Positions 15,200 through 21,588 of a stretch of DNA of 21,588 nt are shown one piece after another (the stretch's first letter is position 1; each line of letters begins with the position of its first letter). A program made the translations under genes and the position numbers. The notes under the pieces were generated by a model, which saw only the letters and a program-made list of their open reading frames with translations, did no database searches and had not been told where the DNA came from. Origin of the DNA: JAYVJM01 sp043769275 (GTDB lineage Bacteria > Pseudomonadota > Gammaproteobacteria > Pseudomonadales > UBA7239); NCBI GenBank assembly GCA_043769275.1, contig JAYVJM010000039.1, positions 1 to 21,588 on the forward strand, in the 5' to 3' direction.

Positions 15200-16636
15200 A
15201 TGAATATAAAAATAAAAGCGACGGTATCGGCGAGCGTTGTGCTGCTCGCGGCCGCAATAAGTATGCAATATGTCCACGCACAAGAAGATGCTCCTGTAGT
15301 CGTTCGCCCTAAAGCAGCAGATGTCAAAGTCAACCCTGCAAGGCAGGCGGAGGCAAATAGTCTTGGAACTACTTTGACAAAAATGGGGGCTAATCCTAAA
15401 GGCAATGCGGCTGGGACTATTCCTCCTTACACGGGTACGACTTTAGGCGCGCCAAAAGACATAGCTTACAAGGGTACTGGCACGTATTACCCCAATCCTT
15501 ACCCGAATGAAAAGCCATTGTTTGTTATTGACGGCACGAATTGGGAGAAATACAAAGCAAATTTGAGTGATGGTCAAATTGCCCTATTCAAAAAATACCC
15601 AAAAACCTTCAAGATGAAAGTGTTTCCAAGCAAGCGCGACGTGCGTTACGACGATCGCCTTTATGCCAGTGTTAAAGGCAATGCGGCTACGGCCGAACTT
15701 GTTCCTAGCGGGAACGGTGTACAGAACGCGTTTGGTGGCCCTCCTTTTCCCATCCCTAAAACGGGTGTAGAGGCAATATGGAATCACGAGTATTCTGCGC
15801 AACCCATGTTGACGGAAGGTGTTGTTGCCAGCGGAGCCGTGTTCAGTAATGGCAGTATTTCAATGCGTAAAGAGTTTGAAAGCCGTTATTTTCAATTGTT
15901 TGATCCTGCGCTTACGTACAAAACATTCGATGGCATTTTGGCCAAAGTGTTCGTTGAGGTTACTGATCCGCCACGCGAAAAAGGCAAAATCACGCTGGTG
16001 CATGAGTATATGGATTTGACTGAAATACCGCGCAACGCTTGGCAGTATTTGCCTGGTACGCGCCGTGTACGCCGTGCTCCTACCATTGCTTATGACTTCC
16101 CCGATGGCCCAGGTGGATTGCGTACGGTCGATGATGCGCAAGGTTTCATTGGTGCTACTGACCGCTATGATTGGAAGTTGGAGCCTATGCGCGAAGTCTA
16201 CATCCCATACAATAGCTATGAGATGGACAGCCCCAGCCATAAGTACACCGATATTCTGACGGTGAACCATCCAAACCCAGAGTACATGCGCTATGAACTA
16301 CATCGCGTATGGGTAGTTGAAGCCAAGCTGAAAGAAGGCAAGCGCCATGTTTATAGTAAGCGTCGCATGTATTTAGATGAAGATAGCTGGGCTGGCGCGC
16401 TGTTTGACAACTACGATAGTCAAGGTAACCTGTGGCGCGTTACTATGCGCCCGCTGTTTAATGCTTACGATATGCCTGGCATAACTGGCCGCCTTGAGAT
16501 ATATCACGACCTAGACAAAGGGGCGTATATGATTAATGGCATGGTCAATGAAGAAGGTGGGCCGCCTGCAGTTCCCAAACAGAAACGCCCTGAAGACTAT
16601 TACACACCTGCCAATGTTCGAAAAGTTGGCAAATAA
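15200..16636 (+). CDS. Secreted DUF1329 protein
   Basis: Exported protein of 478 residues of the DUF1329 family, common in gammaproteobacteria and thought to work in the periplasm or at the outer membrane; the function is unknown, and a lipoprotein-carrier-like (LolB-type) fold is reported for the family. The N-terminal MNIKIKATVSASVV, followed by LLAAAIS and VHA-QE, is a signal peptide with likely cleavage after A27. There is no lipobox cysteine. Family traits include the Tyr/Trp-rich stretches ELHRVWVVEAKL and YSKRRMYLDEDSW and the motif GTRRVRRAPT. The ATG at 15200 follows GGAG at 15184-15187, a slightly long spacing of 12 bases; an in-frame TTG at 15182 is less likely. Such genes often pair with a DUF1302 gene, which is absent here. 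A strong terminator follows. Confidence 0.88.
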   Translation: MNIKIKATVSASVVLLAAAISMQYVHAQEDAPVVVRPKAADVKVNPARQAEANSLGTTLTKMGANPKGNAAGTIPPYTGTTLGAPKDIAYKGTGTYYPNPYPNEKPLFVIDGTNWEKYKANLSDGQIALFKKYPKTFKMKVFPSKRDVRYDDRLYASVKGNAATAELVPSGNGVQNAFGGPPFPIPKTGVEAIWNHEYSAQPMLTEGVVASGAVFSNGSISMRKEFESRYFQLFDPALTYKTFDGILAKVFVEVTDPPREKGKITLVHEYMDLTEIPRNAWQYLPGTRRVRRAPTIAYDFPDGPGGLRTVDDAQGFIGATDRYDWKLEPMREVYIPYNSYEMDSPSHKYTDILTVNHPNPEYMRYELHRVWVVEAKLKEGKRHVYSKRRMYLDEDSWAGALFDNYDSQGNLWRVTMRPLFNAYDMPGITGRLEIYHDLDKGAYMINGMVNEEGGPPAVPKQKRPEDYYTPANVRKVGK

Positions 16637-16663
16637 ATAGTAGCCGTTGTGTTCCGCAGCAAG

Positions 16664-16697
16664 ACAAAAGCCAGGGCTAGCCCCTGGCTTTTGTGTT
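16664..16697. terminator. Strong, bidirectional-looking hairpin terminator after the DUF1329 gene
   Basis: ACAAAAGCCAGGG (16664-16676) pairs perfectly over 13 bases with CCCTGGCTTTTGT (16682-16694). A-rich bases on the left and T-rich bases on the right allow it to work in both directions. It stands 27 bases after the DUF1329 stop and only about 16 bases before the hflD start codon. Confidence 0.88.
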
Positions 16698-16712
16698 TTA
16701 TCGAGGTACGTA

Positions 16713-17339
16713 ATGCAGACATCTTCTATTGCTGATCAAGTTCTGGCGTTGGCTGGCATGATTCAGGCAGCAGCCTTGGCTAGTAAAATTGCCAGTGATG
16801 GGCAATGTGATACATCAGCTTTGGCTGGCACCCTTCACAGCGTGTTGGCACTTGATGCTGATGATTGTGAAAGTGTTTTTATCGGCCGTCAGCATCTACA
16901 GGTGGGATTGAGTATTTTATCGAAACTGTTTGAGCCGGAAGGGATTAATAGCAACGGGCATATTTTGCGCTATTGCAATAACATCCTGCGTGTTCAGCAA
17001 GCCCTTGTTGCTCGTCGTGATTTAATGGAGACGATATACAATCGTTTGCAGAACACACAGATGCTGGCCAATGTTGCCGGTAGTGAGACACATCCCGACG
17101 TGATTGCCAATATCGCAGCCCTTTATGTGGATACGGTTAGCACGCTTCGTTTACGCATACAAATCAATGGGAAACCCGATGTTTTGCAAAAAATAGCGAT
17201 CGTTGCGCAGGTGCGTGCTGTATTGCTTGGCGGTATACGCGCTGCCATTTTATGGAGACAAAAAGGTGGGTCTCGTATAGATTTTTTTTTCAAGCGCAAA
17301 GCAATTTACAGCACGGCTTTGGCGTTACTAAAAACCTAA
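16713..17339 (+). CDS. hflD: High-frequency-lysogenization protein HflD homologue
   Basis: HflD/DUF489 family protein of 208 residues (213 in E. coli), mostly alpha-helical and peripherally membrane-associated. In E. coli it binds phage lambda CII and affects lysogeny; the normal cell role is unclear. Recognisable parts are IADQVLALAGMIQAAALA near the N-terminus, LQVGLSILSKLF, and the C-terminal VRAVLLGGIRAAILWRQ. I chose the ATG at 16713; an upstream in-frame ATG at 16647 would start inside the terminator region. In E. coli hflD follows mnmA, the tRNA 2-thiouridylase; here it precedes the Tus genes that feed MnmA, so the link to tRNA thiolation is kept in another form. The gap to tusD is 19 bases. 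Confidence 0.92.
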   Translation: MQTSSIADQVLALAGMIQAAALASKIASDGQCDTSALAGTLHSVLALDADDCESVFIGRQHLQVGLSILSKLFEPEGINSNGHILRYCNNILRVQQALVARRDLMETIYNRLQNTQMLANVAGSETHPDVIANIAALYVDTVSTLRLRIQINGKPDVLQKIAIVAQVRAVLLGGIRAAILWRQKGGSRIDFFFKRKAIYSTALALLKT

Positions 17340-17358
17340 GGTGCGCGATGGAGGTTTA

Positions 17359-17748
17359 ATGAAATTTGCACTACTTGTCACTGCCGCAGTATTTAGTCAG
17401 CAAGGCTCTCAAACTGCTTTGCGTTTTGCGCGTGCAGCCATCGGTAGCGGACACAGTATTGAGCGGGTTTTTTTCTTTCAGGACGGCGTACATAACGCCA
17501 GCCAGATCATAGTTGTGCCGCAAGATGAAAATAACCCGGCAAAAGAATGGCAGCAGTTTTGCGAAGAGCATAAAGTCGAGGCATCTGTATGTGTCTCCGC
17601 TGCGCTCAAGCGCGGCATCATTGATGCACATGAAAGTCGGCGTTATGGAACTGCCGCGCACAATGCGGCACCGCAAATGAATTTGGCAGGTTTAGGCCAG
17701 CTCGTTGATGCTCTTATCCGCGCTGACCGTTTACTGACGTTTGGATAG
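17359..17748 (+). CDS. tusD: Sulfurtransferase TusD
   Basis: DsrE-fold sulfur carrier of 129 residues (128 in E. coli). TusD takes persulfide sulfur from TusA on its conserved cysteine and, within the TusBCD complex, hands it to TusE for the 2-thiouridine modification of tRNA wobble bases. The acceptor is C78 in EASVCVSAALKRGI, at the same residue number as in E. coli TusD. The ATG at 17359 follows GAGG a few bases upstream; a GTG at 17341 in frame would add six residues. tusC starts 5 bases after its stop. No signal peptide is seen, so it should be cytoplasmic. Confidence 0.94.
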   Translation: MKFALLVTAAVFSQQGSQTALRFARAAIGSGHSIERVFFFQDGVHNASQIIVVPQDENNPAKEWQQFCEEHKVEASVCVSAALKRGIIDAHESRRYGTAAHNAAPQMNLAGLGQLVDALIRADRLLTFG

Positions 17749-17753
17749 AAGCA

Positions 17754-18122
17754 ATGAGCGTCAGGTCAAAAAAAATCTTATTTATTTTGCAGCATGCGCC
17801 TTATGGTGAGGCGCGTGCACGTGAAGCGTTGGATGTTGTTTTTGCAGCAGCAGCATTTGATCAGCAGATACAGTTGTTATTTACCGGTGAGGGTTTGTGG
17901 CAGTTATTAAAGGAACAGCAGGGCGGCGACATTGATTGCAAAGACATTTCACGCCTGTTGGGCGCATTACTTTTTTACGATATAGATACGATCTTCGTGG
18001 ATGCGGTTTCACTACATGCGCGCGGACTTTGTGTCGAACAGTTCTCTCTGCCTGTGGTTGTGTTATCAACAAAAGATATGCGAGAAATGGTGCGTAATGC
18101 TGATTGTGTGCTGAGTTTATAA
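17754..18122 (+). CDS. tusC: Sulfurtransferase complex subunit TusC
   Basis: DsrF-like subunit of TusBCD, 122 residues (119 in E. coli). It has the DsrE-type alpha/beta fold but is thought to play a structural part and lacks the catalytic cysteine of TusD. Family traits are KKILFILQHAPYGEARAREALD, the hydrophobic strand QIQLLFTGEGLWQLL, and LFYDIDTIFVDAVSLHARGL. It sits between tusD and tusB in the standard order, with gaps of 5 and 4 bases, so it belongs to the same message. Confidence 0.93.
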   Translation: MSVRSKKILFILQHAPYGEARAREALDVVFAAAAFDQQIQLLFTGEGLWQLLKEQQGGDIDCKDISRLLGALLFYDIDTIFVDAVSLHARGLCVEQFSLPVVVLSTKDMREMVRNADCVLSL

Positions 18123-18126
18123 CGCC

Positions 18127-18459
18127 ATGCAGAATATCGGAGCGAATACCCTTCATACGCTAAACGCCTCTCAGCCGGAATTGTTTCAGCGCTTGTTGCG
18201 TTGCGCGACAAGTGGCGACAGCCTGCTTTTAATTGAAAATGGCGTATACATTATTGCGAATAAACACGCGCTTCATGCCGCTCACTCATTGGGCATTCGC
18301 TTATATTGCTTGCAGGTTGATGTCTGCGCGCGTGGCCTGCAACGGTGGCTATCATCAGGCAAAGATGCAAGTGTAATGCTAGAGATAAGCGCAATTACCG
18401 ATGCTGATTTTGTCGAACTAAGTTGTGTGCATAGTAAAGTCGTAAGCTGGTTTTTATGA
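18127..18459 (+). CDS. tusB: Sulfurtransferase complex subunit TusB
   Basis: DsrH-like third subunit of the TusBCD complex, 110 residues, slightly longer than the 95 of E. coli. The TusB core starts at TLHTLNASQPE, and GDSLLLIENGVY is the family's hydrophobic strand. About eight residues precede the usual MLHTLN start, so the true start may differ, but no better start codon is near; tusC ends 4 bases before this ATG. Its stop overlaps the tusE start as ATGA, a sign of coupled translation. Confidence 0.88.
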   Translation: MQNIGANTLHTLNASQPELFQRLLRCATSGDSLLLIENGVYIIANKHALHAAHSLGIRLYCLQVDVCARGLQRWLSSGKDASVMLEISAITDADFVELSCVHSKVVSWFL

Positions 18460-18776
18460 CACTAGAATATCTACGGCGAGACGCTGAGGGTTATTTATGC
18501 GATCTAAATGATTGGTCGCCGGAAGTTGCTGAGGAAATTGCACGCGCCGAGCATATTGTCTTGACGCTAGAGCACTGGAGTGTGCTGAATGCGTTACGCG
18601 AATTTTATAATTGTTTTCAATTGTCACCAACCATGCGTCCACTTGTTAAATATTTGCGGCAAAAAACAGGAAAAGAGAACGTCAATAGTATTTATTTGCT
18701 GAGTTTATTTCCTGGCAGCCCCGCAAAACTTGCGGCGAAAATTGCGGGCTTGCCTAAGCCAGATAATTGTCTTTAG
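18456..18776 (+). CDS. tusE: Sulfur carrier TusE (DsrC family)
   Basis: DsrC-like protein of 106 residues that takes sulfur from TusBCD and passes it to MnmA on tRNA. The essential cysteine is C105, the penultimate residue of the typical C-terminal tail AGLPKPDNCL. The second cysteine of dissimilatory DsrC, about 11 residues earlier, is alanine here, which points to tRNA thiolation rather than dissimilatory sulfur metabolism. N-terminal conserved parts are GYLCDLNDWSPEVAEEIA and MRPLVKYLRQ. The start overlaps tusB by 4 bases. It ends only 7 bases from the convergent isomerase-like gene, with no hairpin in between. MnmA and TusA are not in the window. Confidence 0.93.
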   Translation: MTLEYLRRDAEGYLCDLNDWSPEVAEEIARAEHIVLTLEHWSVLNALREFYNCFQLSPTMRPLVKYLRQKTGKENVNSIYLLSLFPGSPAKLAAKIAGLPKPDNCL

Positions 18777-18783
18777 GAAAAAA

Positions 18784-20139
18784 TCAAACTGGTTTAGCTA
18801 TCAAAACGACGGCCTGTTCGTGTGTATCATTGCGTAGTGTGATCCTCTCACTATGAGCCGGTATCAAGCTGGCTTGCTCGGCTTTAAGCAAAATATCCGT
18901 ACAACATACTTCGCCTATCACTGTCATAACGATCTGATAAAAGTTGCAGTTTGGCAATTCATAGCCGCATGTTGGCGCAATAAAGCAGCGCAGCACTTCA
19001 AAATCGCTAAAAGCAACAATTTGTTCGATATGCACACCATTCGTATCCCATAGCACAGGAAAAGGTGCTGGCTCCGGTGTTTGCAGGGCGACGACTGCTA
19101 GCGCCTCGTCAGTGTCCCAGTGGGCTTGCGTTAATACCTTTTGCGCGAAAGACAATATTTTTCGTTCGTATGTTGGGGTTTGAAATTCCACAACGCGCAC
19201 GCCATGCTGTAGGGCATGTGGGGTGAAACAGGGCACCGACAGTACGTCGCCCACACGCAAGGTTTTTATTGTGCTGTAACTATCCATTTCTGTACGTAAT
19301 TCGTACTCGCGTAGCTTTAACGTTGACGGAATATCGGCGAGCCAAGTTTCCATCTGCTGTGCAGTGACGGGGGCATGTAAAGCAATGCCACTACGAGCCC
19401 TCAGCACGTCTATTTTTGTGTCGATTTCTTGACGAGTTTGTTGATATTTTTTTACGGCTTCTCGATAGTCAGTTAAAAAGCCATCGTTGCTTCTATATTG
19501 TGCAAGTTTGGTTTGGGAGAAACCAAAGCGAATTGCACCATCTCCATTAGGCCATGCAGTTTGATCGATATGTGTGACGATATACACTTCGCGCTTTTTT
19601 TCGTGTAGCTCAAAATAAAGATCGCCGTACACGGCATCTGGCAGCGGATCGAGAATCTTTAATAAAATCGGCTGTTTCTGATCGCCAAGTATTACTTTTG
19701 GGTTCATAGCCAATGCCCAAGGCAGAGGTGTACTGCCGGTATCTGACACCACATGCGACAGGCCGCGTGCCTCAATGCCGGTATACCAAATTTCCTGCCC
19801 CCACGGCTTGGCAATATTCACGGGCAATAATTGCCACGGCGCAGAAAAATCCAGTACAGCCAACGCCATCTGCTTTGCGATAGCGTCTATATCTTCCAGA
19901 TTTGCCAATGCTTGCAGTTGATCAACGCGCTCAGAAACACAGGCGCGCATGGAAACGCGCTCATGGTCGCGCACCAGTTCGCAAACCACTGCCAGTGGAA
20001 GCGAGGGGTTGTCTGGCAGATAATTCTGCACAAGATCAAATCGCAAGATAAAAAATGCACGCGCGCCAATACGTATTGGCAGTGAGGCCGACTGTAGCGA
20101 TAAAGCTCGTGCAGGATCGTCCGTATGATAAAGCTCCAT
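18784..20139 (-). CDS. Type I mannose-6-phosphate isomerase-like protein
   Basis: Protein of 451 residues resembling the cupin-type phosphomannose isomerases. Visible matches are KPWGQEIWYTG (111-121), ILLKILDP (158-165), the metal-site-like stretch FELHEKKREVYIV (176-188, with H179 and E184), and VPCFTPHAL with H308 followed by VVEFQTPTYERK. It differs from a standard ManA: the residue equivalent to the first metal ligand (Gln in Q-x-H) appears to be Glu, the spacing from the His to the following Glu is short, and a helical insert with KKYQQTRQEIDTKID separates the two parts. The first 100 residues do not match anything I know. It may be a sugar isomerase with another substrate or a non-catalytic relative. 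It starts 16 bases after the alcohol dehydrogenase gene, so the two are probably one operon. Confidence 0.7.
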   Translation of the reverse strand: MELYHTDDPARALSLQSASLPIRIGARAFFILRFDLVQNYLPDNPSLPLAVVCELVRDHERVSMRACVSERVDQLQALANLEDIDAIAKQMALAVLDFSAPWQLLPVNIAKPWGQEIWYTGIEARGLSHVVSDTGSTPLPWALAMNPKVILGDQKQPILLKILDPLPDAVYGDLYFELHEKKREVYIVTHIDQTAWPNGDGAIRFGFSQTKLAQYRSNDGFLTDYREAVKKYQQTRQEIDTKIDVLRARSGIALHAPVTAQQMETWLADIPSTLKLREYELRTEMDSYSTIKTLRVGDVLSVPCFTPHALQHGVRVVEFQTPTYERKILSFAQKVLTQAHWDTDEALAVVALQTPEPAPFPVLWDTNGVHIEQIVAFSDFEVLRCFIAPTCGYELPNCNFYQIVMTVIGEVCCTDILLKAEQASLIPAHSERITLRNDTHEQAVVLIAKPV

Positions 20140-20155
20140 GTGAAAGTCGCTCTTT

Positions 20156-21157
20156 TTAGTGGCTCAATACCACACGATAACGCGCTTCCCCACTTCGTAA
20201 TCTCGCCACTGCCTCATTTATCTGATTAAAGCGATAATTTTCAATGAGCGGCTTTATCTTGTGCCTAGCGGCAAAGTTTAGCATTTTGACGATAGCTGTT
20301 GGGCTGCCAACGGGCGAGCCAGAAATAGATCGCTGTTGAGAAATTAAGGGAAATGCGCCAATATCCAGTGCATCTAACGTAACACCAACAAAATGTAAGC
20401 GACCTTTTGGTTGCAATGCTGCGAGATAACTTCCCCAGTCAAGTTTTACGTTAACTGTAGAAATAATGAGATCAAACTGCCCTGCAACAGATGAAAGTGC
20501 AGTGGAGTCGTGCGAATCAATAGCGTGATGTGCGCCCAGTTTGAGTGCTTCTGTTTTTTTATGGGCATTGGATGTGAATGCTGTGACTTCGCATCCCCAC
20601 GCATTCAAAAATTGTAAAGCCAGATGCCCTAAGCCGCCGATACCGATAACCGCCACTTTGTCGGTAGGTTTAACATCAAACTGAAGCAACGGGTTGAATA
20701 CGGTGATGCCGCCGCAAAGAAGCGGCCCCGCACTTTGCAGGTCAATTCCCTGCGGGATTTTAATAACGCTTGTAGCATCGGCTCGCACTTTATCGGCAAA
20801 GCCGCCGTGGTGGCTGACAATAGTGCCTTGCGCAGACGCGCATAAATTTTGATCGCCTGATAAGCAAGTTATGCAGTGCATACAGTAGCCGCAGTGCCAG
20901 CCTAAACCAACACGATCGCCAGCTTGCACAGAAACAACATTTTTTCCGATAGCGGAAATAGTGCCTATCACCTCATGGCCAAGCACAAGGGGGTATTGTG
21001 TTATGCCCCATGCGTTATCGAGCATGCTTAAATCACTATGGCAGATACCGCAATACTCAACGGCGATTTCAACCTCTTGGTTACCCAGTACACCAGGATC
21101 ATATTCAAACGGCTTTAATTCAGCGCCTGCTTTACATGCTGCATAGGCCTTGATCAT
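20156..21157 (-). CDS. Zinc-dependent alcohol dehydrogenase (YahK/cinnamyl-alcohol-dehydrogenase type)
   Basis: Medium-chain dehydrogenase of 333 residues that would reduce aldehydes or oxidise alcohols with NAD(P). Catalytic zinc ligands are expected at C39 (CGICHSD), H61 (GHE) and C148 (LLCGG). The structural zinc site uses C92, C95, C98 and C106 in the pattern C-x2-C-x2-C-x7-C. The Rossmann glycine motif is at about 172-177 (GIGGLG). The C-terminal part RQRSISGSPVGS-like stretch fits the CAD/YahK group, whose members mostly prefer NADPH; I cannot read coenzyme preference reliably here. The start has GGGGAAAA as ribosome binding site. The groEL terminator lies just upstream, so this gene likely has its own start within or beyond that region. 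Substrate unknown. Confidence 0.92.
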   Translation of the reverse strand: MIKAYAACKAGAELKPFEYDPGVLGNQEVEIAVEYCGICHSDLSMLDNAWGITQYPLVLGHEVIGTISAIGKNVVSVQAGDRVGLGWHCGYCMHCITCLSGDQNLCASAQGTIVSHHGGFADKVRADATSVIKIPQGIDLQSAGPLLCGGITVFNPLLQFDVKPTDKVAVIGIGGLGHLALQFLNAWGCEVTAFTSNAHKKTEALKLGAHHAIDSHDSTALSSVAGQFDLIISTVNVKLDWGSYLAALQPKGRLHFVGVTLDALDIGAFPLISQQRSISGSPVGSPTAIVKMLNFAARHKIKPLIENYRFNQINEAVARLRSGEARYRVVLSH

Positions 21158-21172
21158 GATATTTTCCCCGCC

Positions 21173-21212
21173 TAAAAAGACCGAAGCCGGACTATAGAAG
21201 CCCGGCTTCGGT
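21173..21212 (-). terminator. Rho-independent terminator of groEL
   Basis: An 11-base perfect stem, ACCGAAGCCGG (21180-21190) with CCGGCTTCGGT (21202-21212), is followed in the leftward direction by a run of five T (complement of 21174-21178). It stands about 55 bases after the GroEL stop and just before the alcohol dehydrogenase start, so it separates the two leftward genes. Confidence 0.9.
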
Positions 21213-21266
21213 GTTGAGAGCTGCTAGATTTCCACTAGGCAAACTGCCCGTGTTTGAACGCATGCA

Positions 21267-21588
21267 TTACATCATGCCGCCCATACCACCCATGCCGCCC
21301 ATACCACCCATGCCGCCGCCACCGGGCATGCCGCCACCGGCGGGAGCCTTCTCGGGCTTGTCGGCAACCAGGCACTCGGTCGTGAGCACCAGGGCGGCGA
21401 TCGACGCAGCGTTCTGCAACGCGGCGCGGGTCACCTTGGCGGGATCGATGATCCCGGCCTTGACCAGGTCTTCCATCTGGCCGGTTGCGGCGTTGAAGCC
21501 CATGTTCTTCTTGGCCTTCTCGACCTGCTGCACGATGATGCCGCCTTCGAGGCCGGCATTGTCGGCGATCGCCCGGCAGGGGGCCTCG
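21267..21588 (-). CDS. groEL: Chaperonin GroEL, C-terminal fragment (GC-rich)
   Basis: C-terminal 106 residues of the 60-kDa chaperonin, cut by the window edge. The equatorial-domain end is clear: IADNAGLEGG, VEKAKKNMGFNAATG, AGIIDPAKVTRAALQNAASI, then TTECLVADKPEK and the Gly-Gly-Met tail that hangs into the chamber. Base use is unlike the neighbours: 80 of the 120 bases at 21361-21480 are G or C (67%), against 27 of 60 at 20521-20580 (45%), both counted by hand. The wording also differs from gammaproteobacterial GroEL, which typically has ILDPTKVTRSALQ. It may be a gene from another lineage or a misjoined assembly (see findings). The family assignment itself is certain. Confidence 0.93.
   Translation of the reverse strand, partial: EAPCRAIADNAGLEGGIIVQQVEKAKKNMGFNAATGQMEDLVKAGIIDPAKVTRAALQNAASIAALVLTTECLVADKPEKAPAGGGMPGGGGMGGMGGMGGMGGMM
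21274..21309. repeat. Two perfect 18-base tandem units in the GroEL tail
   Basis: An identical 18-base unit beginning ATGCCGCCC occurs at 21274-21291 and 21292-21309. It encodes, on the minus strand, the Gly-Gly-Met repeats of the GroEL C-terminus. Such near-identical repeats occur in GroEL genes of many bacteria and are a common place for short-read assemblies to join wrong molecules. Confidence 0.9.

Noticed and set aside
21274..21309. Tandem repeat as a CRISPR or mobile feature
   Set aside because: It is the coding repeat for Gly-Gly-Met in GroEL, with no spacers.

Overview
The window looks like a chromosomal segment of a gammaproteobacterium of moderate GC (a hand count of one 60-base line near 20.5 kb gives 45%). 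Support comes from an HU-beta/PpiD pair, an ScpA-ScpB-RluB cluster, an HflD-TusDCB-TusE sulfur relay cluster and a CysI/DUF934 pair, all of gammaproteobacterial type. A placement near the Cellvibrionales/Pseudomonadales is only my impression. I see no IS elements, phage genes, CRISPR arrays, rRNA or tRNA genes. No gene-free stretch exceeds about 265 bases.

Layout. Positions 1-265 hold the tail of an unidentified gene and the leader of hupB. From 266 to 12119 almost everything reads rightward: hupB with its own terminator; then a tightly spaced run of ppiD, a membrane Ser/Thr kinase with a CHASE2-like sensor, a PP2C phosphatase, comEC and an exported metallophosphoesterase; then scpA, scpB and rluB. 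An HdeD-like membrane protein (12222-12872) follows and overlaps, tail to tail, a leftward DUF934-cysI sulfite reductase pair. A 234-base divergent intergenic region separates cysI from a secreted DUF1329 protein, which ends in a strong hairpin terminator. Rightward hflD-tusD-tusC-tusB-tusE follows. The right end is leftward: a zinc alcohol dehydrogenase followed by a mannose-6-phosphate isomerase-like protein, and at the very edge the C-terminal part of GroEL with its terminator.

How the genes fit together. The kinase and phosphatase are a probable reversible signalling pair that reads a periplasmic or membrane cue. ScpA and ScpB are the SMC partners for chromosome condensation. CysI makes sulfide, and the Tus proteins pass persulfide sulfur to tRNA 2-thiouridine synthesis (MnmA is not in the window).

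Most worth a second look: (1) the terminal GroEL fragment is about 67% GC by hand count and reads unlike gammaproteobacterial GroEL, with a possible join in the Gly-Gly-Met repeat, so it may be an assembly chimera or a transferred gene; (2) the CHASE2-like kinase/PP2C pair lodged between ppiD and comEC; (3) a terminator placed so close to hflD that it leaves no room for a promoter; (4) a 62-base coding overlap between convergent genes. I did not find a clearly new system; the kinase/phosphatase pair is the nearest candidate.
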